From Epiperipatus broadwayi (taxonomy: Eukaryota > Onychophora > Udeonychophora > Euonychophora > Peripatidae): a stretch of 64,000 nucleotides of DNA. A model generated the notes under the pieces. It did no database searches. It was not told the origin of the DNA and saw nothing but the letters and a program-made list of their open reading frames with translations. The position numbers were made by a program, and so were the translations under genes. The stretch is from NCBI GenBank assembly GCA_028023455.1, contig JAQFVV010000018.1, positions 4,923,800 through 4,987,799 on the forward strand. The letters are read 5' to 3'. Shown here one piece after another: positions 10,936-21,407 of the stretch; the stretch's first letter is position 1, and every line of letters starts with the position of its first letter.

Positions 10936-13900
10936 TGTACCTATATTGATATAGGCACATATAATTTTATCTAAAATTATATTATTAAAATAATCTTTCG
11001 TTAAAGAAAAACATACCAATCTCTTTTCATTCAAGAAAAAATAATGTTAAAATTAATATATGTGCGTATATATTGTAATGGTCAGAATCATCTATCTCAC
11101 TAACACACTGCAGAATTCAAACCCCAGACATGAAACTGAACATTCTAGGAGGGGTTGCCTTCTATATATACTAAGTTCGAATCTAAAGCCCAAATTTCAC
11201 AGCACCATCTACATGACGACGCATCTGATGCCATTACTAGTATGACTTTTGACCGGTGCCTGGTGGTCAGGGAGAAACAAAAGACTATACTAAAAGAAGT
11301 TTGGGTGGCTAATTAATGTCTATGGATTTACAAAAGAAATGCAGAAAATATATATATATAGACTGAGACAGTGATAGGAATCAAATAAAATAAGAGATCA
11401 AATTTAGTTTTAAATAATTTCACACAATTTATTTATATAAATGTATATATAATGCTACTGTCTGCTTATATGAGACAGGGACGCATATTAAATAATTGTT
11501 GGCATGTAGATTTCAGTAAATGACAAAAAAAGGTTTTAAAATAAAGTGATATATTCTATTCCTCGGGCTAATAGCATTACGATAATGTGCTTGATGAGAT
11601 AGAAACATATGCGAGGTGCTGTGAGAATTTATACAAGTTTAAGATAATATTTGAAGTTAAATGTTCTAAAATATTTATTGATTTCGAGAATAGTACGGAC
11701 TAAAGCTTACTAAGCAAAAACTGGGAATATGATCAAAGCATTTATTTGATAATAATATTAATAGAGTTGCATTGGTGGGTCAGTATTGCTGATAATGAAT
11801 TTATTAAAGTTGGAGGGTGTGACACGTTTAAGTCACGGATGCTTTGTAAAATAAATATAAAATAAAACAATATTGGAGTTCCGGAATAATTACGGAGGGC
11901 ATCTCGCCGCTAACCCGTAGAAAAGTATTTTGACGAACAGCTGAAACTTAGCGACTGTGTGACAATTGCATTTAATTCCCAGGGATGTCATTTGGGGCAC
12001 CCTCTGCCTGGAAACCGCAAGCGTGGAGAGAACGGCCTTAGCCGTGTAAAGAATCCTTGGAAAATAAAACAAAGCAGTCTAAACAACCAATTCATGTACC
12101 AGAAATATGAGACTAGTGTATATAAAAACATACTAAATGGGTTTTATCGGATTAAAAGAAATGCCCAATAAAATTCCCCGAAATTCATTTAAAAGGGTCC
12201 GCACATTCTCGACGTCAATGATGAACTTTATAATTAAAGTAGAACATGGTAATTAAAATAGGAAAATGCATGCTTGCGGGTTTGAAAAGTAAGTATAGAT
12301 TTATATATGCAATCATGCATTTGGGGACACATTTAAATCATCGACTTCGCACGTACTCTTATATTAGATTAAAATCAATAACATGTAGATTTTAAATTAT
12401 GTGATTATATTACATTAAAGAAAAGAATCGCCCTCGAACGAGTGATTTGCAAGATAATAAAATTGGAAAATTATAAATTTAAAATATGCCTTAATAGCGG
12501 CGTCTTACTTTCAATAGAGGGAATAGTTCACTCGGTCAAAGACGATTCTGACACATTATCATAATAAAATAAAAGAAAGCTTTATAAATAGAAAATATTA
12601 ACCCAAGGATAGAGAAAAATGTTGAGTATATTTAAACACATTAAAGAAATACATAATGAAGTTATGTGAAATATAAGGAAAACAATTTTAAATAACTATA
12701 GCATGTTAGTTAGGAATCACAAGAGCTCTTGGGTTAATTAGGTTACCTCTGGAGACGCATTTGCAGGTAGATGTTCGACAGGTTTTATAATTCAGCAGCA
12801 AAATCTGGAATGTTCATATTTTGGCAGCGGCTGCAGCAGTTCTGGGGTCCATGTGATAAGTTCCGATGGTATGGAGCAGTGGCTGGCTATTCCTAGGGGA
12901 CATAGCCATCTTAACGCCTCTACTCGGACATGTCAAGGTTAGCAAATTATTAGAATAGAACACAGAATGATTTTTCTTAGACACATTAGAATAAAAAACA
13001 ACTCATTAACTGGAGAACAAAAGAAAAACCTCCTTTTTATAGTGGAATTTAATAATAGAACTGCCCTGGAGCATTACAAAAATATCGGACTTATCAGCTG
13101 TAATTAAATCATCAGAATGTCTAAAGGAATTCAACATAAATTAATTTCTTTTGTTACTTTCCCTGTCGACATTCGAATTACAAACTAGATTTAGTTAAAA
13201 ATTACTTTTATTAATTAAAGAAAACCTTAAGTGGACATCTGCTGTTTTTAGATAAACTTATACAACATTTACTAATTAAACTATTGTCCCTCATTGATTT
13301 TAACAGAAATATTTGGAATAACTTTTATTAAATTAAAGAAAATGATTTTACTTTTTAAATTGCAATATTTGAATCTATTTACTAAACGAATATTTACTAA
13401 ATGAATTTTATTTTAAATCAAAATATATTACGACGGTAATATATTTGTAAACAGATTCAAACAAAATAACTAACAATTTATAATTTTGATATATTTTAAA
13501 ATGGATATCATAGTGTGTGCACAATTACGACTTATATAACTTACTTTTTAATAAATGTAAATTATGTGAACAAATATATAATTCATAATATTTTATTTTA
13601 TTTGGGAATAAGTTATATATATAATACAAGCATTGTGCTCGTGGTTTAAAATTAGGCGGGATTTTCGGTATATACGTGTATTGCAGACACCCTACAATAG
13701 ATTGGGGTTCAAACTAAGGTATGAGGGTAGGAAGTAGGTGAGAAAAGGTGAAAAAAAGATCTGCAAAGCAGACCTTACTGTTTCAATATGTGTGAGTGTC
13801 AACAATAGAATAAATGTTATTATAAATAAATGAAAGTTAAAGAAGATTATCATTAAAAAACACGGCAATCGTTATTAATTGATATAAAACAACGTTTGTG

Positions 13901-15106
13901 CATGGCTATTGCTAATTAAGCAATCTTTCAAAACACGTTTATCAAATGATTATCACTGGAATTCAACAACAGATGTTTGCCGGGAATATTTCGACAACAC
14001 GTTGCAGATATAAATAGACTTTTTTTTATCGGACAGTAATCAGTTCACAAATTTATTGAGTGAATGCAGTTCAGAAATTAATTGAGCAGTTAACAAACAA
14101 AATGCAGTGTTGAGAAGATCTTAGGAATGCACATTTATCTCCAGCCCAGATGTCCTAGAAAACAGCAGATCTGCCCGTGAAATAATGTCAGCTTAACATC
14201 TTAGAAAATCTCCGTCAGTATTTAATTGTCTCCGATAGTAATAATCGTGAAAATCAGGAAACTCAGCAAGGAAACATCCCAGCCGGCTGATAAGCATTCA
14301 TAATGGAAACATTTTCACCAAAAGCAGCCTCCAAAGAACAAAATTCTACGTCAACATTCAAAAGCCTAGGTAAAAACATTTGTTTATTTCGTTTATACTG
14401 TAATAGCCATTGCATGGCATTAATTCGTACGAATCTTTCAAGAGTCTAATTATATGAACTCTATATCATACATAAATGAACTATTGATGTGTGTGATTAA
14501 ATTTCAAATGCTATGTAGTCCTTTATTATCATTATTATGTGTGTGCATGAGTTAATAGGTGCGTGATCCTTATATCAATATTATTAGTCAAAGTAGATAA
14601 ATTCCCAGTGTTCTGTTATGAAAATATTCAAGAATATTTAAACTATTTAGAATGTTAATTTAAAATATGCATGTGTTTTATTAGAAGTATAAAATGTTTA
14701 AATTTAGTAAATAAATGTTAGTTAATAAATTATCTTTAAAATTAAACTTTATTTGTCGGTCAATTCTTTTTAACAAATTCTTTTATCAATTCTTTTAATC
14801 ACTAATTAAGTATAATCTATTAGTAATTACAAATAGCTGAGCTAGTCATGGAATTAGGCATTGAGTTAGTGGCCACTGTTCAAAGTGCGCTGTCGATTCT
14901 TTTAGACTAGACAGCTGGCGCCCGTGATTAAACACAATAAAATGCTTTGGACATGGTGTTGAACTTAACAGCCGAGAAGAAGCTATGTCCTGGAAATGTA
15001 ACACTAGTTATATACTTTATAGCTATCGTTTGGGCATACATACTCTCCAAGTATGTTCTTCTCTGCCTAAGAGACTGGTGTTACGAATTCACATATTCGA
15101 AAACAG

Positions 15107-15110
<4 letters not shown>
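10936..15110 (+). repeat. Element C 3' LTR, split by nested unit D
   Basis: The first 138 bases (10936-11073) match 6906-7043 of the 5' LTR. The match resumes at 13786 and continues to about 15110. With the nested unit removed the length is about 1.46 kb, equal to the 5' LTR. The last base before the TA tract is T where the 5' copy has A. Confidence 0.85.
11074..13785. mobile_element. LTR-like unit D nested in element C
   Basis: A 2.71-kb insertion starts TGTAATGG and ends CTGTTTCA, with ATAT duplicated on both sides (11070-11073 and 13786-13789). The empty site is visible in the 5' LTR of element C, so the boundaries are certain. TG...CA ends and a 4-bp target duplication suggest a solo LTR. 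No primer site or convincing ORF is seen. A stretch near 11110-11135 (ATTCAAACCC, ACATG) resembles a tRNA B-box-like segment also present in LTR-B. Orientation is undetermined. Confidence 0.75.

Positions 15111-15155
<45 letters not shown>
15111..15155. repeat. (TA)n microsatellite
   Basis: A pure AT run of 45 bp directly follows element C and is the right-hand counterpart of the tract at 6849-6905. Confidence 0.95.
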
Positions 15156-15158
<3 letters not shown>

Positions 15159-16009
15159 CCTTAATATTGTAATAAGTCACTGTCAGTGAAAGGTTATCAT
15201 TCAGGCTCACATATGGATTCTCAATTCATTCAACATTACTAGCCCTGATCTTAATCTTTCAATTGATAATATTAGTTCTTAATGATTGCTTTATATGACT
15301 TTACATCATCATAAACCTGTTGAGTGGAGACAGACTGCTCTTGATTTTGATTAATAATTATTGATCTAATTCTGCTCTGCTATTGGCTATTTATGATTGA
15401 ATGAGCATTTCAATTTGAAATTTTTCCATCAATCACTCTATTATATATATATATATATGATTGTTTATTTATAGTCATTACTTTAGTAGAGAAAGTACAC
15501 TGCTAGTTTTCAAAATAAATACAATCTAAGATCTGAACAAAAATATTTCCACAATATTAAACAAAATTCCAATTCATACACAACTTTAAAAACTACAAAT
15601 GAATTTATCCATTGCTTTTCTTTGTTACATTGTTGATGTCTGACTATCTGCAAATAAATATTAGAATGTCTAACATTTATTGGAATCCATATAATGAACA
15701 ATCTGTTTGCTGCAAATATCCATTCTCTATGCTGTTTTAGTAATAATAGAAACCAGTACATTTTAGAAATAACAGAATTCACTGATGGCAGAATGAAATA
15801 AATAAGCAATGTTTCACTGCTTGGATATCATATGGCATATAATAGGAAATGACAGTTGAGCTGCCACTTCAAATATATTAACCAAGCAAGATAAGGATAA
15901 TTTTTTGTGATTGATTCCTGTTTATCCTTGATAAAATGAACTTGTTATTTGGATTCAATGAACAGGAAAGGACCTTTTTTGGATACAGTATATAATTAAC
16001 CAAAGCAAT
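15156..16009. other. AT-rich non-coding DNA
   Basis: No gene or recognisable repeat apart from a short (TA)n run near 15442-15459. Confidence 0.5.
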
Positions 16010-16279
16010 AGTTATAACAAAGGAATTCTAATCTGTGATCTGTTTCCTTGTTATGATAGGAGGAAGTAAGCTATCTTTACTACAGTTCTGAACAACAATT
16101 CTGTTAGGATACGGCTGCCTACTTAACTCAAGAATAAACACACAGCCTAGAAAAGTTTTGTGATTAATTTCTGGATCTATTTATGTATTGTAAATGAATT
16201 CAAAAATTGTTTGAGGTTATGCTGTATTATTCTGTACAAACACTTAACAGATAATTGGAGTTACCTCCACTAATACACA
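16010..16279 (+). repeat. Gypsy 5' LTR (degraded)
   Basis: Aligns with 21966-22226. The clearest shared blocks are GGATACGGCTGCCTACT at 16112 against GGATATGGTTGCCTACT, and CAGCCTAGAAAAG. Its start is approximate. The 16343-16594 open frame just downstream may be a gag remnant but has no motif I recognise. Confidence 0.65.
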
Positions 16280-16817
16280 CTTAACTGGTGATTAAGATGA
16301 GATAGATTTGTTGAGATGTTTCAAGTTTTCATAAGCAGCTGAATGACAGTGAAATCAAACAACAAATATGCATTGAAGCATACTTTTGCAATTATTATTT
16401 GTTTAATGATGGTTCAAGTCTCTCAAAGATTTCAATCCAAATTATTCAGAAGCCTGTCTAATGTTCTTGGACAGAATTTTTATATAAATCCCAATGAAAT
16501 TAAACCTGAATTAAAGGCAATGCTTGTGTCAGTGGATCAGATACTTACTACATTCTCATGTCATAAGGAGTACTACTACATCTATCTAAACTAATACTTG
16601 ATAAGAATCCAGAATTCCTAAACACCTATTTTATGCCAAAGTCACTGGTAATAATACAAAGATGTAAATTCAATCTATGTGTTTAGAAAGTTGATGAAAA
16701 GGCAGTCAAGTGTGTATCTGAAATGTGAAGGATGTGATTTGCAATTTAAAATATTATTTGAAAAGGCTCCTAAAGATCAATTTACATGTGGTATGAAGAA
16801 ATCCATATATTACAGGG

Positions 16818-17269
16818 AAGCTAAACTTTCCAAACAGTAGCACCACTCATTGCAAACAAAAGTAATCAGTGGATGCAGGACAATTTGTGCATAAAATCAC
16901 TATCTAGTGCCTACTCATCCAATATCCCCAGACTAGTTTCCAGCTTGTGGCTTTCATCACCGAGGAGCCTTGGAGTTGAGAGCACTGCATCTAGATCTTA
17001 GGATTTAAGGCAACCCTCCAGCAGCCACCTTTTATCTTATTTAATTACTATAAAGCCTCGAGTTCAAAATGAAAACATAATAATGTTTTCAATTCAAGCT
17101 CATTAGCTTGTATATTCGTATAGATCTGAACTGATGAAAGCCATAACCTAGAAATTAGCCTGGGAATATTGAAATAGGCACTAGATAGGTTTTTATTCAC
17201 AAACTTTCCTGAATCCATTGATTACTCTGGCTTGCACTGAGTGGTGCTACTGTATGGAGAGTTTTACCT
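16818..17269. mobile_element. MITE copy 1, ~450 bp
   Basis: Terminal inverted repeats of about 60 bp: the left arm (AACAGTAGCACCACTCA...) pairs with the right arm (...TGAGTGGTGCTACTGT). Copies at 21235-21407 and 55471-55571 share the arm sequence. There is no coding capacity. It interrupts the gypsy gag region. Confidence 0.8.
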
Positions 17270-17819
17270 CTGTGTAAACAGTTTGAACATGAATAAAAAA
17301 TGGTGACCATATGAGTTTTAGTGGTTGAATCCATAAATTAAGAATCAGATTATTAATAACTCCAATACTACATTTGATACTGCATTATACAAGTGATCTC
17401 AAGACAAGAAATTGCACCATGTTGAGTGGAAATGTGGAAATATAAATGACATATCAACAAGGTCAAAGGTCAATTAATGGCCCAATAATTGTCAGATCAA
17501 TAAAACTCTAAGTAACTACTAAAGAAACAACTTTGTTACCATGGCAATAAAAATTATTTAGCTAATCTGTGTCCATATATACTGGGTGCTATTTCTGTCA
17601 ACATTGAACATATTTTAAAATGACTTCTCTCACAAAAAGAAAACAAAATAGTAAAATGGTTCATCTAATAAACAGAATCATCAATCAAATTGCAAAAGTG
17701 ATAATGGTTCATCCTATAAACAAAACTCGATCAAGTTGCAAAAAATTAAATCTAAATTCATTTAATGAACAGAGTAAAGTCCTAATTTTTTTAAAAACTA
17801 ATTACTATTATTAATAATT

Positions 17820-18060
17820 CTGTGATGATTGATATTGATTCTGGTTCAGCTGTCACCATTATCTCAAGTAAATGTTCTAAGAATATTTAGTAATCAAAAG
17901 ACTGATCCAAAACCTAACTCAAAATTAATTCATGATTATTAATGTGGTTTATACTCTTGGGTAAAGTTCAAATCTATATTCAGAAAAGATTTACTTATTT
18001 CTGTGAAACAATATAGTAACTTAGTGGGCTGAAAGTGATTCAAACTAGTTGGCTACTTAG
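17820..18060 (+). pseudogene. Gypsy retropepsin remnant
   Basis: The translation reads MIDIDSGSAVTIISSK, matching the aspartic-protease active site (D-S/T-G) of gypsy retrotransposons followed by the usual hydrophobic stretch. Downstream pieces (WVKFKSIFRKDLL) fit the rest of the domain after frameshifts. Two adjacent stops follow the active-site segment. The intact enzyme would cleave the element's polyprotein; this copy cannot. Confidence 0.65.
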
Positions 18061-18144
18061 TCATTAAAGTGAATAAAGTAAAACTATTAATATGATCAAT
18101 TTGGAAAATAATAAGCAAATAAACAACAGTATATACATATTAGA

Positions 18145-18300
18145 TTTGTTGCAGTGGCAGAATGCCTAACCTCTTTATATTGGGGATTGGCTATTTGCAA
18201 CAGTAGAATGACATAGTTGTGACTTATTAGTATGACATTCTAACATCACACATGCACACGTCCATTGGAGAAAGGTACAGCATTCTGCCATCGCAAACAT
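18145..18300. mobile_element. Short inverted-repeat element (~156 bp)
   Basis: The ends are imperfect inverted repeats of about 38 bp. The left arm contains GTGGCAGAATGC and the right arm contains GCATTCTGCCATCGC. It is non-coding and lies where gypsy reverse transcriptase would be expected. Confidence 0.6.
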
Positions 18301-18329
18301 GGGTATCTAAACAACAATAATAATAATAA

Positions 18330-18724
18330 AAAAATATCAACTTCTAAGTAAATGGATATGTACAAAATGGCCATTAATAAATGGCAATTTGTACATAAAA
18401 TCTTTTGGATAAGTAGGTATGTTATCGAGAATAATGTATCCTATGGGGCAATCGATTATCCTACCTACTAGTGGCTAAAAGCAGATGTTCAAATTATTGC
18501 ATTGTGATCACCCTGGAATAGTGAGAACAAAAATGCTTGGTAGATTTTGTCTAATAGCCTAGTATAGACTTTGATATAGAATTTCAAGTACTCCAATGCC
18601 AGCAATAAAAATGTGGTAATTGAACTCTGGGAAATTTGGAAAGACATAAACTTTCTCATCAGTGTTAATGCCTATTCTAAATGGTTAGAAGTAATTATAG
18701 TATCCAACTTCAACACTTCACAAT
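18330..18724 (+). pseudogene. Gypsy integrase, N-terminal part
   Basis: Fragments read GQSIILP, then KLLHCDHPGIVRTKML, the zinc-binding H-H-C-C region typical of gypsy integrase (LH...HPGI.R.K.L), then NFLISVNAYSKWLEV, the start of the catalytic core (D.YSKW.EV, with N where the first catalytic Asp is usual). Stops and frameshifts break the frame. The coding stops at 18724 where the Penelope-like element is inserted and resumes at about 20980. Confidence 0.75.
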
Positions 18725-18760
18725 GATTGTGTTTTCCTGAAGTTTGTAATGATGGTGTTC

Positions 18761-19160
18761 TAGTTGTATTTTTATATTGGACTACTTCCGTCATCTAATA
18801 TGTGTATTGAATGTCTTTAGCACAATTTAACTTTAATTAAATATTCCAAATGCATTCAACTGTTAGTAATAGCACATCAAACAGGTTAGTATATCCACAA
18901 TGTTTTGAGAGGTATTATTATCCAAGGGTTGCTGGCCTGACCAATGACAGATCATGAGATTCGAACCTGGATCATTAGATTCTTGATTGTTGAATTTTAG
19001 GATAATGCTCTAACCAACTGAGCTATCCTGCCAAAGGCAATAGTCAGCAGAAATTTCATATACTTATCTATGAGGTTCCTCCTGAATTCTCCACTTTTTT
19101 CTAGGAGCAAAGTTGATTACTGGATTTCATATATTATGTACAGTCACACTAGACTGGCTT
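18761..19160 (-). repeat. Penelope-like element 1, left inverted repeat
   Basis: It pairs with 20570-20976 in inverse orientation at roughly 80% by eye. It contains a tRNA-like segment at 18950-19033 and the hairpin block near 18900-18935. Confidence 0.75.
18950..19033 (-). other. tRNA-like (pol III promoter-like) segment in PLE repeat
   Basis: On the minus strand it reads GGCAGGATAGCTCAGTTGG (A-box-like) and, about 45 bases later, CAGGTTCGAATCTC (near-perfect B box). Spacing and ends fit a tRNA-derived unit, not a functional tRNA, because the anticodon arm is expanded. Homologous segments lie at 20692-20763 (+) and 44851-45000 (-). Confidence 0.7.
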
Positions 19161-19670
19161 ATGGGATTTTTTTGCCATAGTCGATTGTATTTTCCCAATT
19201 GAACATATGTTCATTGGTATATACATGGTGTGCTACCTTATACACATGTGTTTTCTCTTTTCTAATCATCAGTTTATGTTCTTGCAAGCACTTCTCAATG
19301 GGATGACTGGTCTCACCAATATCTGTTCTTCCACATTCACATGGTATTTCATAAATGCATTTTTTTCTTTTCAGCATTTCAAGTTTAGGCTTTGTAGATG
19401 TTAGAATTCCTCATAGTGTGGTATGGCTCTGGAAAACTGCTATGATGTTATACTGATTGCAGATTTTTCTTAATTTTTTTGCTATTTTTGGAATGCATGG
19501 GTACACTACAGTAACAATAATTGTCTTTTCTCTTGATTGTTCTTTTTGTTGTCTATTTAATGTTTTCTTAATAACAGCTGATGGATAACCATTTTTCATA
19601 AGAGTTTGTTCTATATAGATCTTTTCTTTTTCCAAATCATTGATTTCTGAACAAACCTCTTTTGCTCTGT
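19159..19670 (-). pseudogene. GIY-YIG endonuclease and linker of PLE 1
   Basis: Read from 19635 downwards, one frame contains NGYPSAVIKKTLNRQ, then YPCIPKIAKKLRKI and YNIIAVFQSHTTL, the conserved region linking RT to the nuclease in Penelope-like elements. After one stop, a second frame (19377-19159) reads KCIYEIPCECGRTDIGETSH followed by IEKCLQEHK. The intact motif would be Y-(I/V)-G-E-T; here Y is replaced by D (TDIGET), and R in TSRP is replaced by H. The nuclease would nick target DNA for priming; this copy is inactive. Confidence 0.85.
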
Positions 19671-19678
19671 TCCATAGT

Positions 19679-19710
19679 AAAAATATTTACTTCATTAGCA
19701 TGCAATCAAT

Positions 19711-19805
<95 letters not shown>

Positions 19806-20086
19806 GTGGGGGGTGCTTGCGCACAGATAATGAAGTATGTAAAAAGCAAATATTACTTTGCAATTTAATGAGCTGAGCACTTTCGGAAGGCTTTATGATT
19901 TTATAATCATAGCTACTAAAGTGTTGAGCATAGATTTGCATGCTATATTTCTATAGTACTCAAAACTTCAGTAGATATGATCATGGAAACGTAAAGTGTT
20001 CCAAAAGTGTTCAGCTCATTAAATTACATAGTATTATTTGCTTTTACAAACTTCATTATCTGTGCACCAAGCACATATATATGTTA
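19679..20086. mobile_element. Insertion with long inverted repeats inside PLE 1
   Basis: About 408 bp lie between 13-bp direct repeats (TCTGTTCCATAGT at 19666-19678 and 20087-20099). The insert holds an arm CACAGATAATGAAGT near 19822, its inverse near 20050-20066, and a (TA)n tract of almost 90 bp inside the left arm. The arms span roughly 70-90 bp. It interrupts the RT/nuclease linker, and coding similarity continues on both sides. Confidence 0.7.
19716..19802. repeat. (TA)n microsatellite
   Basis: The longest TA run in the window, inside the inverted-repeat insertion. The opposite arm has only a short ATATATAT, so the run expanded after insertion. Confidence 0.95.
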
Positions 20087-20099
20087 TCTGTTCCATAGT

Positions 20100-20580
20100 G
20101 ATAGTATAACTTAATGTTTTGTGTTTCTGATGTGATTGGGTGTATAGGCTAGGTATTTTCCTGTGCATGTAGATTTTCAGTAAACTGTAGTTTTAATTTT
20201 GCCATGAGGAAGTCTTGTCACAATAACATCTAGAATGTCAATTTTTGTTCTTGTTCTGATTATATTGTGAATTTAATTGAAGAGGATATGTTGTTGATGT
20301 GTTTCCAGAAAGTATGCAGCATTGCTTCACCATGTGGCCATACAACAAATGTATCATCCACATACCGAAGCCAAACTTTAGGTGGATATGGAGTAGTTTT
20401 TATGGCTAAGGTTTCAAGTCCTTTCATTTAAATATTGCCAATCAGAGAAGACAGTAGTGAGCCCATAGCCATTCCTTGATTTTGTTGGAAGAATTCTGTG
20501 TTATATTGAAAGTAGGTTGTTTTTATGCAGAATGTTAATAGTTCCATTATACTGTTAATAGGAAGAGCTACCTAGTGTGA
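20100..20580 (-). pseudogene. Penelope-type reverse transcriptase, C-terminal half
   Basis: The minus-strand translation contains NQGMAMGSLLSSLIGNI (the Q-G-x-AMGS motif), VWLRYVDDTFVVW (the catalytic YVDD motif) and LTFLDVIVTRLPHGK (F-L-D-V motif after the palm), in the order expected for Penelope-like elements. Several stops interrupt it. The fingers domain and first palm aspartate are absent: the frame runs straight into the right-hand terminal repeat at about 20570, so this is a 5'-truncated copy. Confidence 0.85.
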
Positions 20581-20976
20581 CTATACATAATGTATGGAAA
20601 CAACTAATCAACTTTGCTCTTAAGAAAAAGTGGAGAAATCAAGAGGATCCTCATAGATAAGTATATGAAATTTTTATTGACTGTTGCCTTTAGCAGAATG
20701 ATGCAGTTGTTTAGAGCATTACCTTAAAATTCAAGAATCTAAGGATCCAGGTTTGAATCTTATGCTAGTATTGTCACTGGTCAAGTCAGCAACACCTGAA
20801 GAAGAGGGGAGAATAATATCTCTTGAAATGTTGTGCATATATTAACCTGTTTGATGTGCTATTACTAACAGTTGAATGTATTTAGAAAATTTAAATAAAG
20901 TTAAATTTTTCTAAAGACATTCAGTATGCATATTAGATGATGGAAATAGTCTAATATAAAAATACAAATTCAACTA
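20570..20976 (+). repeat. Penelope-like element 1, right inverted repeat
   Basis: Inverse copy of 18761-19160. It carries a tRNA-like segment at 20692-20763 (B-box-like CAGGTTTGAATCTTA) and, at 20803-20846, CTGAAGA followed by an AGAG...CTCT stem and GAAA. Confidence 0.75.
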
Positions 20977-20979
20977 TGA

Positions 20980-21180
20980 TTGACTCTTTGAGAAAAATAT
21001 TTGTAACTCATGATCTTCCTTTGATCATTGTTACTGATGATGGAACAGCCCTTATGTCTAACTAGTTCAAAGAATTCTGCATAAGTAATTAAGTCAATCT
21101 TATATTAACATCACCATTCCACCAAGACAGCAATGGACAAACTGAATATTTAATACAAGATGTAAAACCTCCAAAAGGCA
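20980..21180 (+). pseudogene. Gypsy integrase, C-terminal core
   Basis: Coding similarity resumes with TIDSLRKIFVTHDLPLIIV followed by TDDGTALMS (second catalytic Asp region) and TSPFHQDSNGQTEYLIQ (the SPYHP.SNGQ.ER motif with the catalytic Glu). One stop lies between them. Joined conceptually with 18330-18724, it completes the D-D-E core, which shows that the Penelope-like element is an insertion. After 21180 the frame decays until the MITE at 21235. Confidence 0.8.
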
Positions 21181-21234
21181 ACAGCAGATGACTTCATGTC
21201 TGTAGTTAGAATGCTGCTAATCCAATAAACATCA

Positions 21235-21407
21235 GCCAAAACTCTCCATACAGTATTGCCACTCAGCGCAAGCCAGAGTAATCAATGGATGCCAGAAGGT
21301 TTCTGCATAATCAGTAGGCACTATATGGGGATTTTATGCACAAGCCTTCTGGAATTCATTGATTACTCTGGCTTGCACTGAGTGGCAATACTATGGAGAG
21401 TTTTGCC
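21235..21407. mobile_element. MITE copy 2, ~173 bp
   Basis: Nearly palindromic: AAAACTCTCCATACAGTATT at the left end pairs with the inverse at the right end, and both arms carry the GCAAGCCAGAGTAATCAAT-type block seen in MITE copy 1. It is shorter than copy 1 because the centre is deleted. It interrupts gypsy pol. Confidence 0.8.

Larger units (their letters stand above)
6906..15110 (+). mobile_element. Element C: LTR retrotransposon with nested insertion
   Basis: Two LTRs of about 1.46 kb (6906-8365, and 10936-15110 minus a nested unit) flank a 2.57-kb internal region. The LTRs differ by only scattered substitutions, so the insertion is fairly recent. Downstream of the 5' LTR is a primer-site-like sequence, then a coiled-coil gag-like ORF, then a polypurine tract. 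No protease, reverse transcriptase, RNase H or integrase is visible, so the element is probably non-autonomous. (TA)n tracts flank both ends. Confidence 0.85.
18730..20975 (-). mobile_element. Penelope-like element 1, truncated, with inverted terminal repeats
   Basis: A 2.25-kb insertion in gypsy integrase, bracketed by ATGATTG at 18723-18729 and 20976-20982. On the minus strand it encodes the C-terminal half of a Penelope-type reverse transcriptase, a linker and a GIY-YIG endonuclease. Repeats of about 400 bp at the two ends (18761-19160 and 20570-20976) are inverted relative to each other, an arrangement known for Penelope-like elements. The RT N-terminal half is missing because the 5'-side repeat joins the ORF directly. 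It is itself split by an insertion at 19679-20086. Confidence 0.85.

Noticed and set aside
16343-16594. 83-residue frame as a gag gene of the old gypsy
   Set aside because: Position is right but no capsid or zinc-knuckle motif is visible; mentioned only as a possible remnant.
18950-19033. A functional tRNA gene
   Set aside because: A and B boxes are present, but the anticodon region is expanded and the acceptor ends do not pair; it is part of a retroelement repeat.
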